Positions 17,239 through 26,763 of a DNA stretch of 64,000 bases are shown here, piece by piece. The translations under genes were made by a program, and so were the position numbers. The notes beneath the pieces were generated by a model. The model had not been told where the DNA came from. It worked only from the letters and a program-made list of their open reading frames with translations, and did no database searches. Origin of the DNA: Flavobacteriales bacterium (GTDB taxonomy: Bacteria; Bacteroidota; Bacteroidia; NS11-12g; UBA9320); the NCBI GenBank assembly GCA_020635435.1, contig JACJZU010000004.1, positions 1 to 64,000 on the forward strand, in the 5' to 3' direction. How positions within the stretch are numbered: the stretch's first letter is position 1; each line of letters starts with the position of its first letter.

Positions 17239-18531
17239 ATGAGTTCTAAAAGCTGCATTGTATTTGGCCTATCTCTTTGTCTGTCGCTTATGGCAATGGC
17301 CCAGCGTTCGGATACGCTGATCATGATGCAGTACAATCTCCTGAACTACAGAAATACCACAGATCAGTGTAATGGTCAGAATAACGACCCCGATGTGAAG
17401 GATGCTGCCCTTAAGACCATAATAGCATACGCGAAACCCGATATCCTCGCAGTAAATGAGATGGGAGCGAATTGGTTGAATCCAAGCAAGCTGCTAAATA
17501 ATGCCTTAAATAAAGCTGGGGTTGCAACTTATGATCAGGCCGAATACTCCAACAACGGTTTTTCAGAGATCACGAATATGCTATTCTTCAATAGCGAAAA
17601 ACTCGCATACCACAGTCAGACTACAGTGTCAAAGGCCCTCGACGGTCAATCTCTGGTGCGTGTTATCGACATTTATAAAATCTATTTGAAGGATAAAAGC
17701 GCACTTGATAAAGGAGATACGGTTTTCTTCAATATCGCTGTGGTGCACCTCAAGGCCGGTTCTTCCACCTCGGATAAAAATGAGCGGGAGCAAATGGCTG
17801 AAGCCTTGATGGATCAGCTGTCTTCAAAACAGGGTACAGACAACTATTTCCTTTGCGGCGACTTCAACATCCAATCAAGTTCCGAAGCATGCTATCAAAC
17901 CTTCACCCAGGAGAAATCGGAATCAATCAGGTTTTACGATCCCGCCGACGCCCCGGGAACCTGGAGTGGAAAAAGTATATACTCGAATCTGCATACACAG
18001 TCCACACGTTCAACGAATACCTCGGGAGGTTGTTTCTCAGGTGGTGGACTTGACGATCGTTTCGATTTCATCCTGATAGGAAAGGAGATTCGCGATTATT
18101 CAAATCGGGTGGGCTATATCGATGGAACCTATCGGGTTCTTGGTCAGGATAGCCGACGTTTTAACGGCAACATCATCAACCCGGTAAATAATGATGTCCC
18201 TGCGAATGTAGCGCAGGCCTTATACGATGCATCGGATCACCTCCCGGTCCTACTCGACTTAAAAGTAGGACCCGTGTACGCAAATATTCCCGATCCAACG
18301 CTTCCTCAACAAACTGTACGTCATCATTTTGAATCGGGTGAACTTCGGATTTGGGATATCCGGAACTTGGAGTTTGATCTAGATGTGTACGACGTAAGAG
18401 GCAAATTGCTCTTTAGTGAAAGCGGCCGTACGCGGTATTCTTTTGTTGGTAGCGGGATTGCCCCCGGTGTATATATCGTGCAAACTCGGGCCGCTAACGG
18501 AACATCCATTTTTCGCATGGCCATACCATAA
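17239..18531 (+). CDS. Secreted endonuclease/exonuclease/phosphatase-fold protein with short T9SS-like tail
   Basis: A 430-residue protein with a signal peptide (residues 1-21, ending MAMAQ). The EEP (DNase I-like) fold is shown by MMQYNLLNYRN, the metal-binding glutamate in LAVNEMG (about 75), the GDFNIQSS motif (about 213) and the terminal ASDHLPVLLDL (about 335). The C-terminal 60 residues (FDLDVYDVRGKLLF, then APGVYIVQT) resemble the second half of a type A T9SS sorting domain but lack the usual YPNP start. It is probably an extracellular nuclease or phosphodiesterase for nutrient DNA, though the substrate could be another phosphoester. A gap of 8 bases to hemW suggests co-transcription. 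Confidence 0.85.
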   Translation: MSSKSCIVFGLSLCLSLMAMAQRSDTLIMMQYNLLNYRNTTDQCNGQNNDPDVKDAALKTIIAYAKPDILAVNEMGANWLNPSKLLNNALNKAGVATYDQAEYSNNGFSEITNMLFFNSEKLAYHSQTTVSKALDGQSLVRVIDIYKIYLKDKSALDKGDTVFFNIAVVHLKAGSSTSDKNEREQMAEALMDQLSSKQGTDNYFLCGDFNIQSSSEACYQTFTQEKSESIRFYDPADAPGTWSGKSIYSNLHTQSTRSTNTSGGCFSGGGLDDRFDFILIGKEIRDYSNRVGYIDGTYRVLGQDSRRFNGNIINPVNNDVPANVAQALYDASDHLPVLLDLKVGPVYANIPDPTLPQQTVRHHFESGELRIWDIRNLEFDLDVYDVRGKLLFSESGRTRYSFVGSGIAPGVYIVQTRAANGTSIFRMAIP

Positions 18532-18539
18532 AAGGGCTC

Positions 18540-19670
18540 ATGGCCGGATTGTATTTTCATATTCCCTTTTGTCGAAAAGCTTGCACTTATTGCGATTTCC
18601 ATTTCAGTACGAGTACCAGTAAGAAGTCTGAAATAGTTGCAGCATTGGCGGATGAATTGTCGATGCGCTCCGGTACCTGGGAATCAAGGACCTTGAGAAC
18701 TATTTATTTCGGAGGAGGAACGCCAAGTTTACTGGAAGATGGAGAACTCGCACATCTGTTGGATGCCGCTGCAAAGAATTTTGACCTGTCTCAAGTTGTC
18801 GAGATCACCCTTGAAGCAAATCCGGATGATATAAGTGCAGATAAAATAAGATCCTGGAAAAAGCTCGGCATTAACCGACTGAGCATAGGGATACAGTCAT
18901 TCGATACATCCGTTCTAAAATGGATGAATCGCATACATACCCCCGAGCAAGCACAAAAGAGCATTGATCTTGCCCTGGATGCAGGTTTTACAAGTAGTTC
19001 GATCGATCTGATCTATGGATTTCCTGCCCTCAAAGATGCAGATTGGAGGAATGAGTTAAATCGGGTTCTTAGTTCGGGAATCCGACATATTTCGGCCTAC
19101 AATCTCACAGTTGAAGAGAAAACACTTCTGCACAACCGGATCCAGAAGGGAATAGACCCGCCTTTGTGCGACGACGATGGCACACGCCAATTGAACATCC
19201 TGCAGGAAGCACTGGGTATTGCAGGTTGGGAACACTACGAAATCAGCAATGCATGTGTTCCCGGGTTCAGATCAAAGCACAATAGCAGTTATTGGTCCAG
19301 AGAACCGTATTTGGGCATCGGACCTTCAGCTCACAGTTTCAACGGTGTTTCCAGAAGATGGAACGTTGCCAATAATCATCTATATCTGGATGCTTTGAAG
19401 AATGGAGCATGTTTTTGGGAAGAGGAGGAACTCAACAGAAATGATCGGATCAATGAAATGATTATGCTGGGGCTTCGCACGTCTGATGGAATTCGCATGG
19501 ACACACTCCTCGAAACGGAGCGTTGCGATCTTTTGGAGCTTAGTGCCCCCGAAATAGATCAAATGCAAAAAAGAGGATGGATCGTTCTTCTCGATGGTAC
19601 GCTGAAAATAACGGGAAAGGGCATGGCATTTGCCGATCATATAGCATCGAGTTTGTTCATTCCAAATTAA
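18540..19670 (+). CDS. hemW: Radical SAM heme chaperone HemW
   Basis: A 376-residue radical SAM protein. Cys11, Cys15 and Cys18 (CRKACTYCDF) bind the 4Fe-4S cluster with the HemW-type CxxxCxxC spacing. The TIM-barrel motifs YFGGGTPSLL, EANPDDI and GIQSFD follow, and the C-terminal HemW part includes HYEISNAC and LGIGPSAHSF. HemW was long mis-annotated as oxygen-independent coproporphyrinogen oxidase (HemN). The missing extra N-terminal cysteine and the length support the chaperone, which inserts heme into respiratory proteins at the membrane. Confidence 0.92.
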   Translation: MAGLYFHIPFCRKACTYCDFHFSTSTSKKSEIVAALADELSMRSGTWESRTLRTIYFGGGTPSLLEDGELAHLLDAAAKNFDLSQVVEITLEANPDDISADKIRSWKKLGINRLSIGIQSFDTSVLKWMNRIHTPEQAQKSIDLALDAGFTSSSIDLIYGFPALKDADWRNELNRVLSSGIRHISAYNLTVEEKTLLHNRIQKGIDPPLCDDDGTRQLNILQEALGIAGWEHYEISNACVPGFRSKHNSSYWSREPYLGIGPSAHSFNGVSRRWNVANNHLYLDALKNGACFWEEEELNRNDRINEMIMLGLRTSDGIRMDTLLETERCDLLELSAPEIDQMQKRGWIVLLDGTLKITGKGMAFADHIASSLFIPN

Positions 19671-19797
19671 CGTTGGTGGAAAAAGTAGCACACTTGGTCT
19701 GCTGGCCAAAACAAGCCCTGATTTACTTCGTTAAAGTTGCGGGAATAAACTTTGCTGAGCCCAATCAGCGAATGATTAATTTCGAGGTACAAACACA

Positions 19798-21897
19798 ATG
19801 AAGATTAGAAGAGCATTATTTTTTCTGTTACCGATCAGTATTCTCAGTTTTGGCTTCTATCTGAAGAACCAGGATGAGGGAGAACAAGTTCTGGTAAAGG
19901 CCATTTTAGAGAACCTGGCCCGCCATCACTTCAATCCTTTGAAGATCGACGATAGTTTTTCTGAAAAGGCATTTGACCACTACATCAAGTCACTGGATCC
20001 CAATCGACGATTCCTTATGCAGGAAGACATGGATCAACTATCGATGTACCGCCATGCAATAGATGATCAAAGTTTGAACGGTTCCTATGAGTTTTTTGAA
20101 TTGGCGCTCAATCGCTTCAATGCCCGAGTTGATCAAACGGAGAAGTACTACAAGGAAATCCTCGCAGAACCTTTTGATTTTACCGTCGATGAAACGGCTG
20201 ATTTCAGTGAAGACATTCCCTATGCACTTTCAGAACCTGAACTCAGGGAAAGATGGCGTAAGTATTTGAAATACAATGTGATGACACGTCTATCTGCGAA
20301 ATTGGACGTACAAGAGAAAGCTTTGGAGAAAGGAGATACTGCAGTGAAGATCCACCCAATGGACAGCCTCGAACTATTTGCGCGCAAGGATATTTTAAAA
20401 AATCACGACGACTGGTTCGTTCGTATGAGGAAGCTCGATCGAAAGGAGCGCCTGTCACAATACGTGAACGCCATCACCAGTCTATTTGATCCGCACACAA
20501 ACTATTTCCCTCCGGTTGATAAGGAGAATTTCGATATCCGGATGAGTGGAAGATTGGAAGGGATCGGAGCACAGCTTCAGGAAAAAGACGGATACATCAA
20601 AGTTGTCAACGTGATCCCCGGATCCCCATGTGCACTTCAAGGCGAATTAGCTGTAAATGATCTGATCCTTAAAGTTGCTCAAGGGAAAGAAGAGCCGGTC
20701 GATATCGTAAATGCAAATATCAACGACGCTGTCCAATTGATTCGCGGAAAAAAGGGTACGGAGGTACGCCTCACTGTACAAAAACCCGATGGTTCGATTT
20801 CGGTGATCCCAATCATTCGTGATGTGGTTATTCTCGAGGAAACGTTCGCAAAATCACTGATCGTCTCAGATGAAGATCAGCGAAAAATCGGATATCTGAA
20901 CTTGCCGAGCTTCTATACAGATTTCACCGGTAACAAAGGGAGAACCTGCTGGAAGGATGTTGAAGCCGAACTGGAAAAACTCAAGAATGATGGGGCTGAG
21001 GCCTTGGTATTCGACCTAAGAAACAATGGAGGTGGATCATTGAGCGACGTTGTTCATATGGCCGGATTGTTCATCGAGAAGGGGCCCATCGTTCAGATCA
21101 AGGCCAATAACAGTAGTCCGGAAGTGCTTAAAGACTACGACCCCAAAGTACAGTGGGACAAACCTGTCGTGATAATGGTCAATGAGTTCAGCGCCTCAGC
21201 CTCCGAGATCCTTGCCGCGGCCCTTCAGGATTACCAGCGAGCCGTTATTCTCGGATCACATACAACGCATGGTAAAGGTACCGTCCAGCGATTTATCCCC
21301 CTCAATGAAACGCTTCGCGATAAAAGTGTGCCTGATCTGGGTTCCTTGAAACTCACAACTCAGAAATTTTACAGGATCAACGGTGGGGCTACACAGCTCA
21401 AAGGAGTCACTCCTCATATTATCCTCCCTGATAATTACATGTACATTGAAACGGGAGAGATGGAGCAGGATTTCGCCTTGGAATGGGATCAGATCAAAGA
21501 GGTGGAATACAACACAGCCGATCCAAAGTGGTTAAGGAATCTGGATAAATTGAAAAAAGAGAGTAATAAGCGGATCACTTCTCAACCCCTCTACACTCGA
21601 ATTGAAGAAAATGCTAAACGTTGGAAATCGGAGAGAGATCAGGAGGTGTTCACTCTCAATTTGAAGACATACCGTGCCGAAGAGGCTGAACAAAAAGCGT
21701 ACAACGCATCCTATGATTCGCTCTTCAAACCATACGAGCAATTGAAGTTCGAGAGATTAAGTCTGGATCGACCTGTTATTGAAGCAGATTCAGGTAAAGT
21801 CAACCGATGGAACGATTGGGAGAAACGTTTGAAGAAAGATCCTTACCTTCTTGAGGCCGTTCAGGTTTCAGAAGATATGATCCGTTATACACGATGA
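19798..21897 (+). CDS. prc: Carboxy-terminal (tail-specific) processing protease, S41 family
   Basis: A 699-residue periplasmic protease. It has an N-terminal membrane anchor or signal (residues about 5-22), a long helical domain (about 30-230, with SLDPNRRFL and DPHTNYFPP), a PDZ domain (about 250-340, GIGAQLQEKDGYIKV), the S41 core and a C-terminal DUF3340-like part (about 560-699, charged). The catalytic dyad is the serine in the SASAS motif (about residue 467) and Lys493 (HGKGTVQ), as in E. coli Prc. It trims or degrades envelope proteins from the C-terminus, including lipoproteins and peptidoglycan hydrolases in known cases. It stands 6 bases upstream of the methylase gene. Confidence 0.93.
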   Translation: MKIRRALFFLLPISILSFGFYLKNQDEGEQVLVKAILENLARHHFNPLKIDDSFSEKAFDHYIKSLDPNRRFLMQEDMDQLSMYRHAIDDQSLNGSYEFFELALNRFNARVDQTEKYYKEILAEPFDFTVDETADFSEDIPYALSEPELRERWRKYLKYNVMTRLSAKLDVQEKALEKGDTAVKIHPMDSLELFARKDILKNHDDWFVRMRKLDRKERLSQYVNAITSLFDPHTNYFPPVDKENFDIRMSGRLEGIGAQLQEKDGYIKVVNVIPGSPCALQGELAVNDLILKVAQGKEEPVDIVNANINDAVQLIRGKKGTEVRLTVQKPDGSISVIPIIRDVVILEETFAKSLIVSDEDQRKIGYLNLPSFYTDFTGNKGRTCWKDVEAELEKLKNDGAEALVFDLRNNGGGSLSDVVHMAGLFIEKGPIVQIKANNSSPEVLKDYDPKVQWDKPVVIMVNEFSASASEILAAALQDYQRAVILGSHTTHGKGTVQRFIPLNETLRDKSVPDLGSLKLTTQKFYRINGGATQLKGVTPHIILPDNYMYIETGEMEQDFALEWDQIKEVEYNTADPKWLRNLDKLKKESNKRITSQPLYTRIEENAKRWKSERDQEVFTLNLKTYRAEEAEQKAYNASYDSLFKPYEQLKFERLSLDRPVIEADSGKVNRWNDWEKRLKKDPYLLEAVQVSEDMIRYTR

Positions 21898-21903
21898 TCT
21901 GCC

Positions 21904-22626
21904 TTGAGAGGTAAGCTCTTGCTGATATCGAATTTTCTCGGGTTCAGGGAGAAAGATCTGATTCCGAAAATACATCTCGAGCAGATCTACAAACTCAGTG
22001 AATTCATAGTTGAGTCTGAGAAATCAGGCCGGGCGTACTTAAAACATATTCAACACCCGATCGATCAGGACGCTTTCCGTTTTCACTTAATGGATAAACG
22101 TATGCGCGCGGATGATTTGGCCGGGTTTTTTCAAAACTGTCTGAACGGGGCCGACATTGGTCTGCTTTCCGATGCAGGTACGCCCTGTTTAGCCGATCCC
22201 GGTTGCGTTTGTGTGGATTTCGCACACAATAACAATATCCAGGTCAGGCCCTTGGATGGATTGAATTCCCTGCTCCTGGCTTTGATGGCTTCCGGGTTCA
22301 ACGGACAACAATTCCGTTTCCATGGTTATCTACCTTTCGACAAGCACGAGCGAGGCAATGTATTTCAGATCATGCGCGAGGGTATATCACGGAATGAGAG
22401 TCAGATTTTCATTGAAACACCATACCGCAATACGAGACTCCTGGAGGAGTTAGTAACCAAATTCCCTGCGCACCAGTATCTGCTTGTTGCCAGTAATATC
22501 ACATTTCCCGATGAACGATTTGATCGGAGGACAATCCATGATTGGAAACGCGAGACAAACTATCTCCACAAAATTCCCGCCGTATTCGTATTGGGAACAC
22601 CTTGTGCCTTCAAGACCGGACGTTGA
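21904..22626 (+). CDS. RsmI-like SAM-dependent methyltransferase (tetrapyrrole methylase superfamily)
   Basis: A 240-residue protein with the TP-methylase fold: GADIGLLSDAGTPCLADPG (about 82-100) is the characteristic SAM/substrate loop of RsmI-type enzymes, followed by RPLDGLNSLLLALMASGF and GYLPFDKHER. RsmI 2'-O-methylates C1402 of 16S rRNA. This is the shorter, divergent relative that Bacteroidota often carry as a second copy, so the target is uncertain. The only start compatible with the conserved N-terminus (RGKLLLISNFLG) is a TTG at 21904, 6 bases after the prc stop. Confidence 0.82.
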   Translation: MRGKLLLISNFLGFREKDLIPKIHLEQIYKLSEFIVESEKSGRAYLKHIQHPIDQDAFRFHLMDKRMRADDLAGFFQNCLNGADIGLLSDAGTPCLADPGCVCVDFAHNNNIQVRPLDGLNSLLLALMASGFNGQQFRFHGYLPFDKHERGNVFQIMREGISRNESQIFIETPYRNTRLLEELVTKFPAHQYLLVASNITFPDERFDRRTIHDWKRETNYLHKIPAVFVLGTPCAFKTGR

Positions 22627-22680
22627 GTTTTTCGACTCCCAACAAGATAGAAATCAACACTCGAACTGAACAACATCGTT

Positions 22681-22688
22681 TACCTTTG
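22681..22688 (+). promoter_or_regulatory. -7 promoter element TACCTTTG for pyrF
   Basis: TACCTTTG fits TAnnTTTG and ends 14 bases before the GTG start at 22703, giving a very short leader. Confidence 0.65.
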
Positions 22689-22702
22689 CGAAACAGTTTG
22701 TC

Positions 22703-23503
22703 GTGGATATATCGCAATTAATTGAGGAAATAGCTCGAAAACGCAGTTTTCTATGCGTAGGCTTGGACACGGATATCCAAAAACTCCCCGCCCACATGAA
22801 AAAACGACCTGAGAGTATAGTCACTTTCAACAGGTCCATAATCGAGGCAACATCCGATCTGGCAGTAGCTTACAAGATCAATACAGCTTTTTATGAGCAG
22901 TACGGCGGCTTTGGTTGGGATATTATGGATGAAACGCTCCGACATATTCCGTCTAACTGCTACACAATAGCCGACGCAAAGCGTGGAGATATTGGAAACA
23001 CCTCAGCTATGTACGCTAGGGCATTTTTTGAAAATCTCAAGTTCGACAGCATCACTGTAAACCCTTATATGGGCGAAGATTCCGTTCGTCCTTTTCTGGA
23101 TTATGGCAAGGGGGTGATCGTATTGGCGCTCACTTCGAATGATGGAAGCAAGGATTTTCAATATTTCGAACAGTCAGGTAGACCGCTGTATATCGAAGTG
23201 CTCCAAAAAGTGAGTACCTGGGCTGGTTCCGATCAATTGATGTTTGTTGTGGGTGCTACCCGATCCGACAGACTTCGTGAAATCAGAACTGTTGTCCCCG
23301 ATCATTTCCTGCTCGTTCCAGGTGTAGGTGCACAGGGAGGTAGTCTCAAAGATGTATCACTCAATGGTCTCAATAAGTTGGGCGGACTTCTTGTAAATGC
23401 ATCTCGGTCCATCATCTATGCTACGGATGGAGAAGATTTCGCTACGGCGGCAAGGAATGAAGCCTTGAAACTCCAAAACGAAATGTCTGGCTATCTACCT
23501 TAG
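22703..23503 (+). CDS. pyrF: Orotidine 5'-phosphate decarboxylase
   Basis: A 266-residue enzyme of the longer (type 2) OMP decarboxylase group that converts OMP to UMP in pyrimidine synthesis. The N-terminal LCVGLDTD, the catalytic DAKRGDIGNTS (about 93-103) and the phosphate-binding PGVGAQGG (about 213) are all present. The start is GTG, supported by the promoter element just upstream and by the natural N-terminus MDISQLIEEIARKR. It is followed after 7 bases by the DUF2851 gene. Confidence 0.95.
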   Translation: MDISQLIEEIARKRSFLCVGLDTDIQKLPAHMKKRPESIVTFNRSIIEATSDLAVAYKINTAFYEQYGGFGWDIMDETLRHIPSNCYTIADAKRGDIGNTSAMYARAFFENLKFDSITVNPYMGEDSVRPFLDYGKGVIVLALTSNDGSKDFQYFEQSGRPLYIEVLQKVSTWAGSDQLMFVVGATRSDRLREIRTVVPDHFLLVPGVGAQGGSLKDVSLNGLNKLGGLLVNASRSIIYATDGEDFATAARNEALKLQNEMSGYLP

Positions 23504-23510
23504 TAAGGTA

Positions 23511-24806
23511 GTGCAACATCTTCAGGAAGATTTTCTTCATTTTATCTGGCAAGCCCGATACTTCGATCACGCTGCTCTCCAAACGGCAGCAGGAGATCAC
23601 ATGCATATTGTCAATACAGGCTACAGTAATTCAAATTCCGGCCCGGACTTCCTTGAGGCGATCATACGAATAAATGGTGTTGATTGGAGCGGTCATGTAG
23701 AGATCCATAAGAAATCCTCCGATTGGTATGTTCACAAGCACGATCGGGATCCTTCGTATGATGCAGTGGTCCTGCATGTGGTCTATAAAGCGGATAGGAT
23801 GATCTTCCGAACAGATGGGACCCCGATCCCCCAATTGGAACTATCCCGGAGAATTCCACGATCCGCAAAAGAAGCATACGCCTCGCTGTGCAACACGACC
23901 GATCGGATTCCTTGCCGGAAATTGGTGAATCGTTTAGATCCTTTCGACATCGCACTAGCGCAGGAACGAATGTTTGTAGAACGAATGTTAGAACGGTCGG
24001 CAGAGGTTATCGCCGATGTGCATTCGAATGGCGGCGATTGGAACCTCACCTTCTGGAAGTTGCTTTGTTCCGGGTTCGGCTTGAAGGTTAATAAAGAAGG
24101 ATTCAAACAACTCTCAACCAGATTCCCTCTGTCTATCCTGCGTCGAAATAGTGATAATCTGATGAGGATAGAGGCGTTGCTTTTCGGTTGTGCCGGTATG
24201 TTATATCGAAAACCGACGGATGACTACACCGAACAGTTGATCAAGGAGTTTGATTTCTTGAAACATAAATATAACCTCCATACAATGATCCCCGTTGTGT
24301 GGAGGTTTCATCGAATGAGGCCGCACAATTTTCCAACAATCCGAATTGCACAACTCGCCATGCTCATCTACACGGTAGGAATTGAGTCTAATAGCAGAGT
24401 GTACAAAAATCCGCCTGAACTTCTCATCAAAAAACTACAGGCCGGAACAAGCCCTTATTGGGAGACGCATTACCGTTTCGGACAGGAAAGCCGGGCATCG
24501 ATCAAGAAACCAGGTAAACAATTCATTGAATCCCTTTGGGCAAATGCGATCGCACCATTTCAATATTCGATACTCTATGAACGTGGCGACTGGGAAGCAC
24601 AAACAGAGGTTTTGGATATGCTCACCCGTATAGATGGCGAACACAATAGGGTTACAAGAGAATTCATACCACTGGGTTTCGCAACGCGAAGCATGGCAGA
24701 TACACAATCCCTTTTGCAATTATTCAATAATTACTGTACTTTGAAACGTTGTGTTAATTGTACTATCGGAAAGCATATTCTAAGTCATGAAAAAAAGAGT
24801 TCTTAA
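23511..24806 (+). CDS. DUF2851 family protein
   Basis: A 431-residue soluble protein with the DUF2851 signature: an N-terminal EDFLHFIWQ segment, NTGYSNSNSGPDFLEA, GHVEIH and VLHVVYKAD (residues about 30-90), then a helical part and a C-terminal cysteine-containing region (CVNCTIG). The first third resembles a nuclease-like beta fold (paired acidic residues in SGPDFLEA and EIHKKSSDW), which is known only as a prediction. Function is unknown. It starts with GTG 7 bases after pyrF and its last 20 bases overlap the PspC gene. Translational coupling of the three is likely. Confidence 0.85.
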   Translation: MQHLQEDFLHFIWQARYFDHAALQTAAGDHMHIVNTGYSNSNSGPDFLEAIIRINGVDWSGHVEIHKKSSDWYVHKHDRDPSYDAVVLHVVYKADRMIFRTDGTPIPQLELSRRIPRSAKEAYASLCNTTDRIPCRKLVNRLDPFDIALAQERMFVERMLERSAEVIADVHSNGGDWNLTFWKLLCSGFGLKVNKEGFKQLSTRFPLSILRRNSDNLMRIEALLFGCAGMLYRKPTDDYTEQLIKEFDFLKHKYNLHTMIPVVWRFHRMRPHNFPTIRIAQLAMLIYTVGIESNSRVYKNPPELLIKKLQAGTSPYWETHYRFGQESRASIKKPGKQFIESLWANAIAPFQYSILYERGDWEAQTEVLDMLTRIDGEHNRVTREFIPLGFATRSMADTQSLLQLFNNYCTLKRCVNCTIGKHILSHEKKSS

Positions 24807-25020
24807 TTCCTGGAAGTATCTGATCGAGAAGCGTTTCTTCGGTGTATGTGCATATGTCGGCGAAAAATTTGGTTTGAGCGATTCAAGGATCAGACTGTCT
24901 TTCATCTACGCCAGTTTCCTCACTTTGGGTTCACCCATCCTTATTTACTTGGCTATTGCCTTTTGGATGGACGTTCGGAATCAACTTTCAAGACCTGGAA
25001 AAAGAGTTTGGGATCTTTAA
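24787..25020 (+). CDS. Small PspC-domain membrane protein
   Basis: 77 residues. The segment FFGVCAYVGEKFGLSDSRIRL followed by a hydrophobic helix (about 42-60) is the PspC fold: a short N-terminal part and one membrane segment. Larger PspC proteins act in envelope stress responses, and the role of such small ones is unknown. Its start overlaps the end of the DUF2851 gene by 20 bases. Confidence 0.8.
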   Translation: MKKRVLNSWKYLIEKRFFGVCAYVGEKFGLSDSRIRLSFIYASFLTLGSPILIYLAIAFWMDVRNQLSRPGKRVWDL

Positions 25021-25127
25021 ATACAAGTTCTTCTTTCTAAGTGTTCGTTATTTAGGACGCTGTTTGTAAAGGAATTATTAAGTCCCTCATTTTAAGGGGA
25101 TTTTTGCTTTGAATAAACGTTTTAACG

Positions 25128-25592
25128 ATGCAGCAAGAATTCTCTTTTTACCGAACTACCAAAGCCTACAAGAACAATCACAAGACCACTGAGTTGATCT
25201 GTGAGAATTGTGCGGCTCCTTTTCTGGCGAACCGAAAAAATGCCCGTTTCTGCAGCTCGAGCTGCCGATCGCAGTTTTGGTTGCAGAAGAACAGCAAACG
25301 AGTGATCACTCTAGCTATTCCAGCTGATATTCCGGACAGCTATATCGAGGAAATTAAAAATATGCTGGAAAATTACCGGGGACCGAAAGAACGAACTCCG
25401 GAAAAAGCAGTACGTACCGTGGAAACGCGCGTTTTTGACAACAGCAAGAGTCTTGAGGTATACTTGAAAATGGCCGGTTTCCATGAATTCAAGGTGCCGA
25501 TCATGGATCACGGGATCTTTTACGACGATGGTCTTACCATCAAGAAAACAGAAGAAGGTTGGGAAACCAACATTGTTCTGAAAGGCGGATAG
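25128..25592 (+). CDS. Zinc-ribbon-like hypothetical protein
   Basis: 154 residues. Residues 25-50 hold a zinc-binding pattern CENC-x13-FCSSSCRSQFW (two CxxC/CxxxC knuckles), similar to small ribbon motifs in DNA- or RNA-binding proteins. The C-terminal 60 residues are mixed alpha/beta without a family I recognise. The gene stands alone between the PspC gene and the convergent oxidoreductase, which begins its stop 3 bases away. No function is assigned. Confidence 0.7.
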   Translation: MQQEFSFYRTTKAYKNNHKTTELICENCAAPFLANRKNARFCSSSCRSQFWLQKNSKRVITLAIPADIPDSYIEEIKNMLENYRGPKERTPEKAVRTVETRVFDNSKSLEVYLKMAGFHEFKVPIMDHGIFYDDGLTIKKTEEGWETNIVLKGG

Positions 25593-25594
25593 CC

Positions 25595-26665
25595 CTATTC
25601 GTAAACCAGATCCACATCATCCGTTAATGGATGGGATTGGCAGGTAAGGACATATCCTTCCTCAATTTCTGCATCGCTAAGTCCTTCTCGCTCGTCCATG
25701 TGTACTCTACCGCTGCGTAATCGCGCACGGCAAGTGGTACATACGCCTACAGTGCAGGAATATGGAGGATCCATTCCAGCATCTTGCGCTGCTTCAAGCA
25801 CACTTTGATCCGGTTCAACTGTAATCTGTTTCTTTTGGCCAAATACTTCAACCTGTATGGTGCGAGTTACTAATTCTCCGTCCTCTATGGATTCGTTGTC
25901 CGCTTGATCTGTCTTTTCAACCGCTGTGAAGTACTCTAGGTGAATATGTTGTCTTCCTACACCAGCATACTCAAGGGTGGTCTCGATCATCTTCATCATC
26001 GGTGCCGGACCACATATATAATGCTCACAGATCGAGGCCGGAGCCGGAAGTTTCTTCAGAAAATCACTGATGAGGTCCGGGTTCAACATACCACTATATC
26101 CCGACCAGTTCGCTGGTGGATTATCCAAAGCGTAAACGATCTTCAAACGATCCGGATACCTGGATGCATATTCCTCAAGCTCGGAATGGAAAATGATACT
26201 GCTTTCATTTCGATTTGCGTACAACAGGGTGACTCCGGACTGTTTTTCAAATTCCAATACGGTCTTCAATATGGATTTTAGCGGTGTTATCCCGCTTCCT
26301 CCTCCATAGAGTACAACATGTCGCTTTTCCTTGGTTTGTGGTTCCAATGTGAAATTGCCCATAGGAGCCATTGCCTCAATAAGGTCACCTTCTTTCAATT
26401 GTCGATTCAGATAGGTACTCATCTTGCCACCCTCAACCTCTTTCACAGCCACAGAGGGCATAGGGTCGATCAATGGGCTTTCACATACACTGTATGAACG
26501 ACGGACATCCTCGCCGTTTATTTCCATGCGAAGCGTTAAGTATTGCCCGGCCTTATAGGTGAAGACGGATTTAAGTGGAGGTGGTACCAGAAAGCGAATG
26601 CTTACTGCATCCGGCGTTTCCCGAATGATCCGATCAACTTTTAATCTGTAAAATCCTGCTGCCAT
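25595..26665 (-). CDS. Ferredoxin-NADP reductase-type oxidoreductase with 2Fe-2S domain (PaaE-like)
   Basis: About 356 residues. The N-terminal FAD-binding barrel contains RRSYSVCESP, and the NAD(P)-binding part has YGGGSGITPLKSIL (about 110) and HYICGPAPMM. The C-terminal plant-type ferredoxin domain carries PYSCTVGVCTTCRA and LTCQS, giving the four cluster cysteines. This arrangement is that of the electron-transfer subunit of multicomponent oxygenases such as phenylacetyl-CoA epoxidase PaaE. No other paa genes are adjacent, so the partner is unknown. The frame is open upstream, but the ATG at 26665 gives the conserved N-terminus (FYRLKVDRIIRETPDAVSI). It converges with the zinc-ribbon gene. 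Confidence 0.88.
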   Translation of the reverse strand: MAAGFYRLKVDRIIRETPDAVSIRFLVPPPLKSVFTYKAGQYLTLRMEINGEDVRRSYSVCESPLIDPMPSVAVKEVEGGKMSTYLNRQLKEGDLIEAMAPMGNFTLEPQTKEKRHVVLYGGGSGITPLKSILKTVLEFEKQSGVTLLYANRNESSIIFHSELEEYASRYPDRLKIVYALDNPPANWSGYSGMLNPDLISDFLKKLPAPASICEHYICGPAPMMKMIETTLEYAGVGRQHIHLEYFTAVEKTDQADNESIEDGELVTRTIQVEVFGQKKQITVEPDQSVLEAAQDAGMDPPYSCTVGVCTTCRARLRSGRVHMDEREGLSDAEIEEGYVLTCQSHPLTDDVDLVYE

Positions 26666-26763
26666 GAGCCTGTTTTTTGGGGCTGCAAAGTTGCCCATTT
26701 CCAATGAATAAACCGATAGAATCAGGATTTGGTTTACATGATATTTGACCTGCCAGGTCTTTG

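Noticed and set aside
25595..26665. PaaE-like gene as part of a phenylacetate degradation cluster
   Set aside because: None of paaA-D, paaF-K or related genes is visible within the window; only the electron-transfer module is present.
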